A stretch of 64,000 nt of DNA. Source: Apophysomyces variabilis. Its lineage: Eukaryota; Mucoromycota; Mucoromycetes; Mucorales; Mucoraceae. Below the pieces are notes generated by a model. The model saw nothing but the letters and a program-made list of their open reading frames with translations. It was not told the DNA's origin and did not search any database. The position numbers and the translations under genes were made by a program. The stretch covers positions 146,345-210,344 of the forward strand of contig MZZL01000137.1 in assembly GCA_002749535.1 (NCBI GenBank). The letters run 5' to 3'. The stretch's first letter is position 1, and each line of letters opens with the position of its first letter. Below, in pieces: positions 26,124-37,759 of the stretch.

Positions 26124-27751
26124 ATGCTTCCCGCTACGGAGATCCAGTTGCCACCAGCATTCGCAACAGAGAAACCAGAAACTTATTTAGATGCATTAAT
26201 TTGTTTCTTTGAATCGTACCGGCATTTGACTGATATTCATGTTGTTGACTTCATAACGCAAGATCAGTGGCAACTCATCGATCCGGCATGGCAAGCAGCA
26301 TTACTACCCAGAACGGAAGCGAACAATGATTGGCTTGATTCCCTAGTTTATCTGGCTGCTGGATCCAGTCCAGAAGAGGTACATATATCCAGTCAGAGAC
26401 TGCCTTGATGAGTTGACGCACTTGAGGTAGGAAGCGTGGCCGTCTTCGCTCAAGGGTTTTGTCCAGAAAGCTAAAGATTTAGCACTTCCCAGAAATGCCT
26501 TTATTAGCAGTACGCTATTCATACGAACATAAAAGGAACATATCTCATACGTATTTAATTTCTTGTAGCTCCATGCACAATTGACAAGCGTATTCTGCCG
26601 GGAATGACTGAGAAAAAGATCCATGAAGTAGGCAAAGCAAATTAGGTTGCAACCACGATTTCTTGTGCTTATGCACAGAGCGGTTTAATTTATTTTTTTG
26701 CTCACTGTTATTTTCTGCGTATGTAGGTTGAACACTTGAGCGCTGTAATTAGAGATGTGGCTGCAGTAGGAGGTATTTCACGAGCAGTTGATTTGGGCGC
26801 TGGTCAGGGCTACCTGTCACGAACGCTGGCGTTTCAGCATCAGATGAATGTTCTTGCTGTGGATGCCTCGGAAATTCAAACATGTGGTGCCAAACGCTTT
26901 GATGAGAAAGCCGCGAAAGCGCTTGCCTTGTCCACTGAACTGCATCATATTACCGAAACTATGACTCCAGAAAATGCATCAGATATCCTTTCCAAATGGA
27001 GCAACTCTGGAGAGGCATGGTTGGTTTGCGGTCTTCATGCGTGCGGTGATCTTTCGAGCTTAATGCTACGCTTATTTGCCGAAAACAAGGAGCTCAAGGC
27101 CGTGGTGAATGTGGGATGTTGTTATCATTTCTTAACCGAAAATAGCAAAACAAATGGCTTTCCTATGAGTCAATACCTACAGCGTCAAAGCTATAAGTTA
27201 GGCTCAACGGCCCGTATGTTAGCTTGTCAAGCACCTTCCCGCTGGTTAGATAGAAAATCTGAAAGTCTGAAAGCATTTGAGCATCATTTCTTTAGAACAT
27301 TACTTCAAGTAAGTCTTACATAGGTTTAACCTCGATCAGCTTAACAGTTGGACCAACGTAGTTTATCATGGTGGAAAAAGGACTTGCCTCTGCCACATCT
27401 GCTCCCATTATAGGTCGTTTAAACAAAAAGACCGACTTTGTGTCGTTTCCCGTTTACGTGCAAGCAGCATTAAAACGATTGAATCTCCCAACCAATGCAA
27501 TATCACCAGAGGAATCCGAGATGTACTATAACAAATACAAATTTGAGGACGTGGATAAAAAGATCGCTATCCTATGGACTTTACGTGCCTTGCTGGCACC
27601 AGTCCTGGAAAGCATCATTCTTGTAGATCGCTGGCTTTACCTCAAGGAAGTGGTTTCAGACAGCTCAAATCCTGCCAGTGGCGTATGGATGTGGCCGTTG
27701 TTTGACCCAATAGCTTCTCCAAGGAATGTAGTCATGATGGCTATTAAATAA
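26124..27751 (+). CDS. METTL25/RRNAD1-type methyltransferase-like protein
   Basis: Five exons (26124-26378, 26431-26509, 26569-26627, 26727-27308, 27362-27751) give 454 residues. The SAM-binding motif I is AVDLGAGQGYLSR at about residues 150-162, followed by the acidic VLAVDAS. The family-specific blocks LVCGLHACGDLSSLMLR, VNVGCCYHFLTEN, GFPMSQYLQ and ARMLACQAPSRW are present. The C-terminal part has TLRALLAPVLESIILVDRWLYL and FDPIASPRNVVMMAIK, again as in METTL25/METTL25B. The members are poorly characterised RNA- or ribosome-linked methyltransferases. The last intron (27309-27361) is only 53 nt; its acceptor was chosen because the nearer one leads straight to a stop. Confidence 0.92.
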
Positions 27752-28322
27752 ATAGTAATAGAGAAAAACAGAGTTCATGTTTTAATTTGCCAACACATAT
27801 ATGTCGTTGTTGCCGTATGCCGTGTAGTGATTGTTGTTTGCTGCTGTTATTAGAATGTATATTGTCCACAGTAATAGCTTTGGGCGCTTTAATCGCGATA
27901 ATACCTATGCAACTGCTCATGTATCGCAGCCTGGTATTTCGAAGGAAAGCAAATGATCAAATGTCAAGTATGCTTTAAGGATAGATCGTGAATTCCACTT
28001 CCATAGAGAGGTTGATGTATCCATATTTTGTATCTGAATGGCCTCCCTTCCCATTATGAGCCAAGCATAAATTGACCCGTTAAATGTCCTCAAGGTAGTG
28101 GTTTTGCTTTCTGCTAACTCAGTAACCGCAGCTTCCTAACTTGTTTAGGTAGGTCTCTGTCAACCACAAATTTGGATAGCATCCATGCCCGCGATATCCA
28201 GGATATATGCGAATGTATGCATTGCTAATACAGAGCTAAATAACGCACTTTGACAGGTTTGGCGAGTGAATGACCTCATCTTGAAAAAACAAAAAGAAAC
28301 AATATTGCTACTATTGTTACTG
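27752..28322. other. Convergent 3' intergenic region
   Basis: Interval between two convergent genes. A cysteine- and leucine-rich open frame at 27787-27978 was considered and not called. Otherwise AT-rich sequence without features. Confidence 0.45.
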
Positions 28323-29165
28323 CTAGTCTGTATCGTCTTTGACATCATGTTCAGGCTGTGAAGGGTTCCACATTTTGATTGCCAACAGTACTATGTTAAA
28401 CAAGAACAGCCATAAAGTAAAAATAAGTTGCAGCTTGCCGCCGCGGTCGATTTCGGGCAATGGGTTTTTTTCAATGAGGACGCAGAGAACAATTGATATC
28501 ACGAGATGGAGCAGGCGGGTGAGACAAGCGAGTCCATGCAAAATCTGTCCGACGACTTGGAATGGGCGACAGCTATTGAACACTCGAAATTGTTCGTAGA
28601 ATCGATCGGCTAGTTGGCGTAGGTTAGAAGCTTTGGTGACGGTTACATCTCCATTTCGAAATCTCTCGAGAACCGCTTTCAAGGGACCATAAACTCGGTT
28701 CGTATTGACTGTTGGTTCACGTATGTATCGGACGGCCCAAAAATGCTTACCAACAGTCAACAAAACTTCGAACGTTGTAAGCCCAATAAGACATACGATC
28801 AGCTTAAACACGATATCCTGATTCGTTATGAATGCCATTGATCCGATACAGGAAGGAATAAAACCGAGGGCATTCATGATCACTTCTGTATCAGTTATGT
28901 GAGCCAGACGGTCCTCACCATCCTTTATAAGCCAACTAGTTTTAATGTCCCTGATGCGTCTTTGTTCATAGCTTCTCACGTCGTCCTGGTATCGTCTTAT
29001 TTGTTCCAATTCAACCATGGTTTCCGCTGCCGATACGGGTGTTGATGTGGTCGCATCACCGTGTGTCCCGTCGGCATCTCCAGGTACGCATAGAGTTTGA
29101 CTGATTCCCGTTATGTTGAAGCCCGGATGATCTGCTGTTGAGCCTTCCAATATGCCTTCGACCAT
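28323..29165 (-). CDS. Four-helix membrane protein of unknown function
   Basis: An uninterrupted minus-strand frame of 280 residues. The first 110 residues are polar, with a short charged helix (EQIRRYQDDVRSYEQRRIRD). Hydrophobic segments follow at roughly 121-136, 140-162, 213-236 and 248-266, separated by a cytosolic-looking loop rich in Arg. The C-terminal tail is acidic. I do not recognise the family, and there is no signal peptide. Single-exon structure is unusual beside its intron-rich neighbours, but base composition and codon use look native and the frame is fully intact. Confidence 0.7.
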   Translation of the reverse strand: MVEGILEGSTADHPGFNITGISQTLCVPGDADGTHGDATTSTPVSAAETMVELEQIRRYQDDVRSYEQRRIRDIKTSWLIKDGEDRLAHITDTEVIMNALGFIPSCIGSMAFITNQDIVFKLIVCLIGLTTFEVLLTVGKHFWAVRYIREPTVNTNRVYGPLKAVLERFRNGDVTVTKASNLRQLADRFYEQFRVFNSCRPFQVVGQILHGLACLTRLLHLVISIVLCVLIEKNPLPEIDRGGKLQLIFTLWLFLFNIVLLAIKMWNPSQPEHDVKDDTD

Positions 29166-32100
29166 TGAAGAAGAAGAATTGCTAATCGAAAACTGTATCC
29201 ATCAGATCATATATAGATATATATGTCTGTATGTCATCCCATTGGATTGTTTGGCAATCCTTTCATACATGGATGGAAGTGTTTACATGTCGAAATTTTC
29301 TCACAAAGATATGGTTACTGCACCCCTGCAGCAAAGCAGCTTGTTTTGCTTCGCTATGAAGTCAAAGTCCAACTTCGAAGAAGAATACAGACCGAAGATG
29401 AAGGACTAAGTTTAGGCTGACGCTATAGAGTAGATTGAGAAGCAGATACTGCAACGTTATTTTGCACTTGCTTGCAGGCTATACCGGTTCTACTATGAAC
29501 AAGTATTTTTACTCACATGTGCTGTCCCTCGCTCGCGCCGGACCAAAGTTGGTTTTAGTCTCGCCTTGCGAACAGCTGTTTTGATCTTATCACTTAAGCA
29601 AGCAGTTATTATACGATCATCCTGAGCAATTTTACGTCGAATCAAACCAACTTGGCTTGATCAATCAGGATGATAAGTGGAACAGATTGAGGCATAGGGG
29701 CTGCTCATCGTTTTGATCTTTCTGTTTCCAGCGTGAATTCCATTCCGTCATCGTACAGGTCTGATAGCTTTTATTTGGCAACAACGCCTTAGCCAAAACA
29801 TAACAAAATCATTGAGAATATACTATGCAATGGATGCATATTGCAAAAAGCCTCAAACAGGAAACTGGCATGTGACTTAGACAATGACTTGCCATAGTCT
29901 GTTCATTTACTATTTCAGTACTATTGCATATCTCGAGAGATGTACTCTCATGGCACGTTCATTTGCCACGCCAATATAATGAAGTAAAAGGAAGAGGTAC
30001 GATGATGTCGTTACTGGAAATAGCAGGCAAACCACTGTAGCCGTCTCGCAGTGACCACATCCTTTTTTATCTTATTTCCCAATGCGTTGATTTACGAGGA
30101 ACGTATGGCTTAATGTGGCAGTATTATGATGGTTATAGTATGCTGTCTGTGCAAGTCCTTGCTTTAAGATGTAAATCTTATTTTACTATTCCGTTTTCCG
30201 TAAAATATACTATTTGCTGCATTCCGAAAAGCTATGAGCATTTGAGAACTTCTCGGTCTCGGTTAGGCAATTGCATAAACAAAATGCCCAGTTGCCGGTC
30301 GACGTAAAAGTTGTTCTTTCGAAAGAGCATTCTGCTATTTGAGAAGAACCCTAACATACCTTGTGCCGGCACCATGTTTATGTTTCCCTATTTATTCTGC
30401 TGTATTCGTAAGTATCTGCAAGTTTATTCATCTTTTGCATTTTGTTAGCGAACTGCATCAACTTGGAAGAAGTTCTTAATAGAGAATGGACGGAGGCGAT
30501 GACAGCACGTGATCTTAATTTTCCATGAATTGATCTGCTTCGGCTGCGTAGAAACACTTGCAGAGAAATCCAAGCTTCTTCGTTTGGGCTAAAAACGTTA
30601 TCAATCGAATCGATGTAGACTATTGCAGCAAAATTGACAGGAATCAAATACTATTTCTCACATCTCATTTCTTCTCTTTTCTTAATTATTGCCTCCAATC
30701 CTGTCTCTTTCTGTCTATATGACTCTATTTTATTTTACTATTGTTTCTATAAGATCTATCTGCTAAGGGCATATCTTTGAATTTGCTGTACAGTTGTTTG
30801 CTTAATGTTTAATCATGTTTCCTTTTTTCTTATCATTCGTCTTTCCTTGCTCACTCATTTTCTTTGGATTTCGGTCGCTTTTACCGTTGTATCGCTCTGT
30901 CACAATGGCAAAGGATTAAAGGTGTCAGGATGAACTTTTCCTTCGCTTGTTCTTGCGAAAATACATAGGTCCATTATCTTTCATACCATCTTTCAAGTAT
31001 CAACCGCTCTTTAGCCGTACATTGTAATGATATCGTACGAGCAGACCGCGGAATATCTTACAAGCCATTACCTTTTCTTTCTGCTTAGCACTATAGATGG
31101 CTGAATTTTAAGTTTTGCTTCCCTAATTATCACTATTTGGTGGGGAAAGTCCTGCCAAAGTATTGCCGTTAAAAAGTTTGTACTCTGAATGGTTCCAAGA
31201 GGTATACAGAATCCCATTGCCTTGCTGCTTTAAGTTCCTGAACATGCAAATCACAATTATGATCTTAGCTGCACCTTGCCAAAAGGCAATCGGCGCACGT
31301 CTCGTATTGCCAATCAACAGCTGTTTCAGCTGGCAGTCCTTTCATATCATACTCCGTCTTTTTATACGTACCTCTTCTTTGCTATTTCACCAATCTCCTC
31401 TCAATTGCTGATGGTAGAGGTAGTTCTACGCATCAAAAAAGTGCTTGATGAATCGACCAGCAATATTGTCGAAACTGAAAATAGATTGGCTTCTCCTCCT
31501 ATTTACCATCCTCTCACTGTTGTCATTTATCCTCAAGGCACCTTCAACAATCGATGCCGATAACCATCGCTCTATATTGCGATCAAGCAGTCTGATACAA
31601 GCACCGCTACTGTGATAAACTTCTAATGGAAGACTTTTTGCATGATGAACTAGCAGCTTCAACCCTAACAGCTAGAAAGTACCTTGCTGGTAGCTCTCTC
31701 AACGCTGAAAGGAAGCCTCAAGTGAAGGACGGATCCTGCAAATATACCGTGACAAGAAAATTACCGCCAGGGATGCAAACCCTTATGGCACGGTGTGAGT
31801 TTCCATAGGCATGAATCAAGCTATCAGTGACGTCCTCCAACGCTATAGTCGAGATGGATGGACAATCGCAAAAAGCAGTAACCTTTGCAAGCGCCCGATT
31901 CCTTCTATGTTTTCCCTTTAAATACTTGACTGGTAGGATAAGTAACGCAGGCCACCTGGAACTTTGACAATCACTACAGTTGCTGCGGTACCATCTATAC
32001 GAAAGACATTCCAATGCTGTTTGCACCATTCATTGCATTCTTCATCATTTCGGTTTTTGCAAGGCTATCAACCCCAAACTGTTAGCAAAGCGGAGGATGG

Positions 32101-32715
32101 TCCTAGTCTTCACCCTGACAAGTTTTTGAGTAGCCTGATAATATTATATCCGTGGACGGCTTGCAATTGGATTGACTTTGTCCATATCAACTGGTATACT
32201 TTTTTGTTGCCTTCTTTTTTCTTTTTATTCTCCTACTCTTTCCTGTTCGCTTTCTTTTACACTCCGAATGGAGCGACCGCATACCATTTAAGAAATACAT
32301 TCTGACAATAACGCTGTGTTTTCCGTATTTTCCTCGAATTTGTGCCTCGAGACAAAACTTTGAGTCTAATCAGCTGAATAGAAGAAAAACAACCTCAATT
32401 TTTCGCTTACAGAATGCACTAATGGAGGCCGGCAACGTTATCCTTATTTTTGACAGACAATAGATATAAACGTCGACAGAAACAAATATATCCTTTGCCC
32501 ATGGTGCTCAAGATAAACTGGAAACGAGATCAACTTGGAAGTAATTCTTTTTGAATCTATGCGGCAGCAGTCTATTTAGTTGCACTTTATCATTGATTGG
32601 TAACAAATATTGGAAGAGTCGGAAAAGTTAAACTGACTGCAAAACGGGGAAGAGGAACGGAGATCATTGTTTTGGAACGGAAGACCATCGTTGCGACGCC
32701 CTCGATTGACGGATG
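29166..32715. other. Gene-poor region, 3.5 kb
   Basis: AT-rich DNA with many short open frames on both strands and no supported gene. On the minus strand, 32060-31718 has protein-like text in two frames (WCKQHWNVFRIDGTAATVV, then KYLKGKHRRNRALAKVTAFC after a frame change), which may be a decayed gene. No RNA gene recognised. Confidence 0.35.
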
Positions 32716-33184
32716 TCACAGCCGTGCTAAGACTTGACTGATCTTATCCAGGATCCTCTTCATCGTCGCTCGAACCTTCTCTCTTTTGCTTTTCTTGCTG
32801 CAGGAAAAACTTTCCGTCTCTGAAGCTTCTGTGGATTCGATTGTACTGTTGTGATTTGATAGAAGATGAATCTTAGCAAGTCTATCTTCATCACTGGTCG
32901 TCGATCTTGTTTCTATTGTGGTGTCCTTGGGAGCGACTGTCATACTACAAAGAAAAAAGGGAAAAGAGAAGCAGAAAAAAAAGGCAAAGCGTAGCAACTA
33001 GCTGTTATATACAATGGAACGCGAGAAGGTTCCTATGTTATCTTTACTGTTTCTTATACCTGGACATGGTGGTATCATCGGTGGTGCTTTGGTGCTTAGC
33101 AGTGAGGTCATTTATTTCGTGTAAACCGATGAGGTAAGTCTTGTTGCCCTCTCTTCCCTTCCTAACAGCAGCAGTTGGATGCAT
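32716..33184 (-). CDS. Small two-exon orphan protein, 117 aa
   Basis: Exons 33184-33060 and 32944-32716 are joined by a well-formed intron (CAG|GTATAAG donor, long pyrimidine tract, TTTGTAG acceptor) with matching phase. The product is hydrophilic: an N-terminal MHPTAAVRKGREGN segment, a Ser/Thr/Glu-rich middle (TIESTEASETESFS) and a basic helical end (KKSKREKVRATMKRILDKI) that could bind nucleic acid or membrane. No family recognised. The frame is open upstream to 33274, so a longer N terminus is possible. A nuclear role is only a guess from composition. Confidence 0.5.
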
Positions 33185-33367
33185 TTTCTCGTTCCCCAGC
33201 AATATCAATGAAAATATGTTTGCTTCATTCTTTCTCTGGATTGGTTTCTCTTTTTTTCTTCTCCTTTCGCTCATATGAACCTTCTATACTTTCTTCCTTC
33301 TTGTTTCCCTTTTCGTGTTATTCTTTCTCCGCTTTAAAACAGTTCATGCAAATTCTTGGTAGAAAAA

Positions 33368-33858
33368 ATGGATCTTTCGAAGATCAAGGCACAACAACAG
33401 TTATAGGCTCGCCAAGAACCGAGTCCACTTGGGCGTTTGAATACCCCAACTTCATATGTACCAGAGTTTGACCTGGATTTCTCTTCAGTGACTGACTTCG
33501 GTAAGGGTCTCCGGGATCTAGAGCTAGAGAAACCGGAGAGAGGGTAGATTATGGAATGCACAATGATCTATCAGTCTAACCTTAAAATAGTTTGTTTTAT
33601 TTTTCTTAACATTCGTATAGGACTCTTGAGTACAAGGAGAATGCTGCGGTAGTCTTTGTTTCTGATTGCTCAGTTGATCTTTGGGTAGCACAACTCAGTC
33701 CCCTCTTTCGACAAGGGATGACCCGTTGTTTCAGATACCGGTATGCTGTTTTTAAACGGACCCTTCAGACAGAGTCTCATGATAATCATTGTGGCGTTGA
33801 GGAAACCCCAAAGTATGGATTTTTGGCGAAGCGGGCACGCATAAAAAAGGAAATCTGA
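33368..33858 (+). CDS. Partly resolved orphan gene, 5' exon uncertain
   Basis: A coherent frame covers 33407-33543 and 33621-33858, joined in phase by an intron with GTAG donor and CGTATAG acceptor. It encodes SPLGRLNTPTSYVPEFDLDF, then LEYKENAAVVFVSDCSVDLW, an aromatic and Arg-rich stretch (RCFRYRYAVFKRTLQ) and a basic KRARIKKE end. An ATG at 33368 is in the same frame but is cut off by a TAG at 33404-33406. That TAG is part of a good 3' splice site (GTTATAG), so an unfound upstream exon is one explanation; a C-to-T nonsense change is the other. Function unknown. Confidence 0.45.
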
Positions 33859-35146
33859 AACTTAAAAAAAACTTGGAACACATATGTCACGTCCATAGCT
33901 CATGAGTTGCTTTCTTCTCGTCATCTTAACCCTTGATTCTATAGCACTTTACGAAAAATAAGTGATTTCCGGAATCCCGAAAGATGTTCGTTGTTTCCGT
34001 TTTCTTCCGACGGTATATTTTTCTTAGCAACGAATCAACCACTACCACCAATGTCAAATTTTGCGGATTCACCAACCCCCGCCCATACAAACGATTCCAC
34101 TCAAACGGCATAGAAGTTCGCTCATGAAGGACATCGTTCAGATGGAAGCAATTATTGCTGGTTATGTTAAAGATCTTAACCCCAGTTGCGACAACCCTCC
34201 CATTAAAAGCCTTTTGATATTGTGCAAAATAGCTCGGTTCAGAGATGCCTTTTTTTGGCAATATTCTTACAAACTTGTTTGCTAGGTGCCTTAGGTTCGA
34301 GCAAGTGATCTTAATTTGAGTTACAGCGAGATTTACTGTACCATTTCTAACGAAATGAGGCATTTATCTTGAATTAGGTGAGGCGAGTGTATCTGGATCA
34401 ATGTAAAAACCTTATTGAATTTGCAGTGCTGAAAGAGTGGTTTGCTCATCATCAGAAAATACAACCCGTTGATTGAAATGCACCAAGTTCGCAAATATTA
34501 CTCAACTAAGCAGTTCACGCGAAGAAGCAATGACTGGAACTGGAACAGCATTTATTTGTTTCTAGGGAATTTTTTTGATCGACACACATTCTGAAGTACT
34601 TAACAAGAAGCATGCGGCGATTATATATACACATGAAGCAAAATATATCTGGTGTATAGCGTAGGTGGACAAAAGTGTACAACTAAGAATTGCATCATGT
34701 GAAACAATAGTGCTAATAACCTGTGCGAAATCCTCACAAAGGGTACTTTTGCAATTTCTAGATGATCCACATCAGATGGTATTGAATAGCGTTAAAACCG
34801 CATCGTTCTTCTTCTTTGCGCTACGATAGTTTCATCGTTCATGCCGCCGATATCCCAGAATCTGGTCTCGGTTGCTTTAATAGTTGCTAAATTAAGAGGT
34901 GTTTGACCGGGTAGCAGGAAAAACTCTTCAAGGAAATCGCAATTTTTGCCGGTTCGTGGATCTTCCAAATATTTCTATCAAAATTCTATGACACTTAATG
35001 CGGTAAGATCGCTGAATTTACACCGTGCTATATTCGACAACAAACATACGTTTACGTGTCAAAAGTATCATTACACGATTACGTGCATGGTTTCAACAGG
35101 AGTAAGAAAAGGATATGCAATATGAGCGAGACTCAAATATTGAGAT
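33859..35146. other. intergenic region, doubtful coding traces
   Basis: An open minus-strand frame at 34363-33926 and a plus-strand frame at 34061-34285 overlap; neither has splice support or family resemblance. At about 34380-34470 the plus strand reads a short protein-like segment (LIEFAVLKEWFAHHQKIQPV). Possibly a decayed gene; not called. Confidence 0.3.
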
Positions 35147-35340
35147 TTTTTTTTACACTAAAATATTTGTTGCTTTAGATGGATAAGGCTGTGATAATTA
35201 ATTTTTGTGCGAGGTGTTTTGTAATTGCCTGCTATAATCAAGGATTTCCTTTGTAATAAACCATAGACAGCTGGCAATGTTCACTATAGAGAAACTGGGT
35301 TAGTATTGCTTGATCCTGTGTTATGCAAGATCAGTTGTAC
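35147..35340. repeat. Diverged direct repeat, copy 1
   Basis: About 190 bp starting near ACACTAAAATATTTGT. It shares ordered blocks with 35722-35912, including GGCTGTGAT/GGACTGTGAT, TTTGTAATTGCC, TATAAT and GGCAATGTTCA. Divergence is high with small indels. Confidence 0.6.
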
Positions 35341-35721
35341 GAATACGGGTTTTGTAGTGTGTGTAAGCAAAAAGAGAGGTTGCGTAGATAGCTTGCGTAT
35401 TCATTAATGGTTAAAAGGAGTTCAAGAAAAGAAAAGAAATATGATAATGTAATAAAGGAAAAATAAGTGTGAACGGCATTTGAGTGAACGATCGGATGAC
35501 ATCAAGTACAAGTGAGCATCAGGTGTACATTATAGTCAAACACTAAGATTAGATGTGTTTATCGATAGATTAAGAGTAAGTATAGGTAGTATGTATCTTG
35601 CACATTACTCAGAAGAAGAAGAAAGATGATTGCGTTTAGATAAAAAAGAGAAATAAGAGAAATAAAGGAAAATAATACTTCAATGTAGGATGATGTTTAT
35701 TCAAACAAAAACATTACTCTT

Positions 35722-35912
35722 TTATACTAAAATGTTTGTGGGTCTAGATGGACAGGACTGTGATTATGGACTATGCTCTGTATTAAGTAATTTGTAATTG
35801 CCTTCTATAATGGAGAAATTTCTCCTTAGCAGATCATAGAAGCTCGGCAATGTTCATTGTATTAAGGAACTAAGTTAAGATTGCTTAATTCTGAGTTATA
35901 TAAGTCCATATT
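35722..35912. repeat. Diverged direct repeat, copy 2
   Basis: Same block order and orientation as 35147-35340, about 575 bp downstream, ending just before the hAT terminal sequence. The pair could be long terminal repeats of a lost element or an old segmental duplication. Confidence 0.6.
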
Positions 35913-35956
35913 TAAAGTCCATCTTCCCTATTTAGACATAATTGAAGTAGTAAGAG

Positions 35957-36085
35957 TAGGGTTCACCACGAGTCGAGTTGACTCGAGTCAAGCATTAACT
36001 CGAGTTGACTTGACTTGAATAAACTTTTAACTCGAGTCGACTTGCTTTGACTTGACTCAAAGTTACAAGTCAACTCGAGTCAAGT
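35957..36085. repeat. hAT subterminal repeat cluster
   Basis: Repeated CTCGAGT, GTTGACT and GACTTGA units in both orientations, such as GAGTCGAGTTGACTCGAGTC, give a palindrome-rich block of about 130 bp. hAT transposases bind short subterminal repeats of this kind. Confidence 0.7.
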
Positions 36086-36598
36086 GGAACATTATTTAAG
36101 CGAAAAGAGATCTTAAGAGCATATATAACAATGCAGCATTGGGAAGTTACATTAACCGATTTTGACCTGTAGAAATGCGCACGAAGTTTTAACTACGTTT
36201 CTAATTTTGGTTCAGTTGAATGGAAAGGTTTAAGCGCGGTGTTGTGTAAGTTTTAGACGTTTTTATTGGGATTGCCGTAACGGAGTGATTGCATATAAGG
36301 TCTGTCTTAAAAGTAATGCCAGCCATAGACAAGAGTAAAAAAACTTCCGTTATTGCTTCTAATATATAGAGATGAGGCATGCTTTGTCAAGTTTTTAAGG
36401 AAGGTAAGAGTGAAGCAAGAATAGGGAAAAGAAGAAAAAGCACAAACGTTCAGCGAAGAAAAGACGTCATCGCTCTGACACATAAAAAAGACGTGTTGTG
36501 AAAAAAAAGTTCCGTTCTCTTTTATGGCACGGAATGTTTCAAGGCGGGCGAAAGATGGGTTTATTATATATATATATATATGAGTTACTAAGTATTCT

Positions 36599-37759
36599 CT
36601 AGGAAAGCGATCGCCGCCACGAATCGCTCAATACCAGCTCCTTAACAGTGTCAGGGTTTAGACGATTACGCTCAAAGGGAACGAAAAACTTCGCCTGCGA
36701 AAAACAACGCTCCGACGGTACTGAAGACGCCGGAATAGCCAAATACCGTCTTGCCATCTGCGCTAAAGACGCCCACTCAATGGTGCGATGCTTCCAATAC
36801 TCGAGAACATCCATGTCATCAGTGCTTGTACTTTCTGCAAGGTACACCTCAAGCTCATCTTTCGATCGCTTTGTGTGGAATAGTTTGAATGTGTCAGGGA
36901 CCAGCTGTTGCGAATTGCTACTTGGCTCCTGAGACTTGAAGTGATTGTCCCAGACCTGGCGCACTTGACGCATAGACGATGCAATGTATTCTTCCTCCCA
37001 GCCGTTCTCCTTCCAGTATTCGTCCTTTGTTCTAGGATCCATCACCGTACTGATAGCATACAGTGCTGCCTCAGTCTTGGAGTAATACTTGCACATCTTC
37101 TCAAAGGCAAGTTTGGTGCCATTACGTAACATTGAGCTCTACATAACAATGAAGTACACGAATTAACGATAAAACTCCTTGTACATTCAATAGAAATTCC
37201 TTACCACAGTTAGGCTTTTTTCTGCATAATCATCCACATGATCGAACAGCTTGTTATATGCGAGGATGGTGTAATTGATAGATGGGTAATGGGAAGCGGA
37301 CAAAAGCTTGGTGAAATATTCAAACGGTTTTAGGAATTCCCGGAGCTCTTGCATATGTTCCCAATTACTAGGAGAAAGCGCAAACTGTTGAAGCTCGTTG
37401 GGAAGTAAGCTGCACATAGAGTCGTAAGCATGTCGAAGTTCTAATGCTGTCTCAATCATCTTCGGTGTTGAGTTCCATCGAATTCTAACGTCAACGGCCA
37501 GTTCCATTTTGCTGTTTCCATTTGCATTGTCAGCATTATTCATGCGAACACATCTATGGAACAGTTCACGCCGTTGAGAAGATGAGCGCATTTTCACAAT
37601 TCCTTTTCTGAGACGATTCAGAATTTCACCTACACATAATTGAAAAGGACGGTAAGGAAACAGTTTGGCTTTGGTGGGAATAAACTTACCGATGGGATTA
37701 TCTCCTTCATGAACAGGCCTGTCTGTGTTAAATGCAGCATCACTTCCGAAATCACCCGT
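36599..37759 (-). pseudogene. hAT-family transposase, C-terminal part
   Basis: Three exonic blocks on the minus strand (up to 37759-37690, then 37629-37205 and 37138-36599) join in phase. The last one holds the hAT dimerisation domain: an acidic spacer (LEYWKHRTIEWASLAQMARR), then YLAIPASSVPSERCFSQA, FERNRLNPDTVKELVLS and a stop. The middle block has IRWNSTPKMIETALEL and LLPNELQQF and corresponds to the RNase-H-like fold's C-terminal section. The BED zinc finger, the first catalytic Asp region and the start codon are absent: upstream of 37759 the frame meets a stop and no splice acceptor. The remaining part is intact, so loss by truncation is more likely than slow decay. Confidence 0.85.

Larger units (their letters stand above)
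35957..37759. mobile_element. 5'-truncated hAT DNA transposon
   Basis: The transposase on the minus strand and a subterminal repeat cluster at 35957-36085 define one end. TAGGGTTCACCACGAG at 35957 looks like a hAT terminus. The other terminus and the N-terminal half of the transposase are missing; the element is cut off at about 37760, where the Rep-like gene begins. An 8-bp target duplication could not be checked because only one end is present. Confidence 0.65.

Noticed and set aside
27787..27978. Small cysteine-rich frame after the METTL25-like gene
   Set aside because: Lies in the expected 3' UTR, has no signal peptide or homologue and is in a low-complexity stretch.
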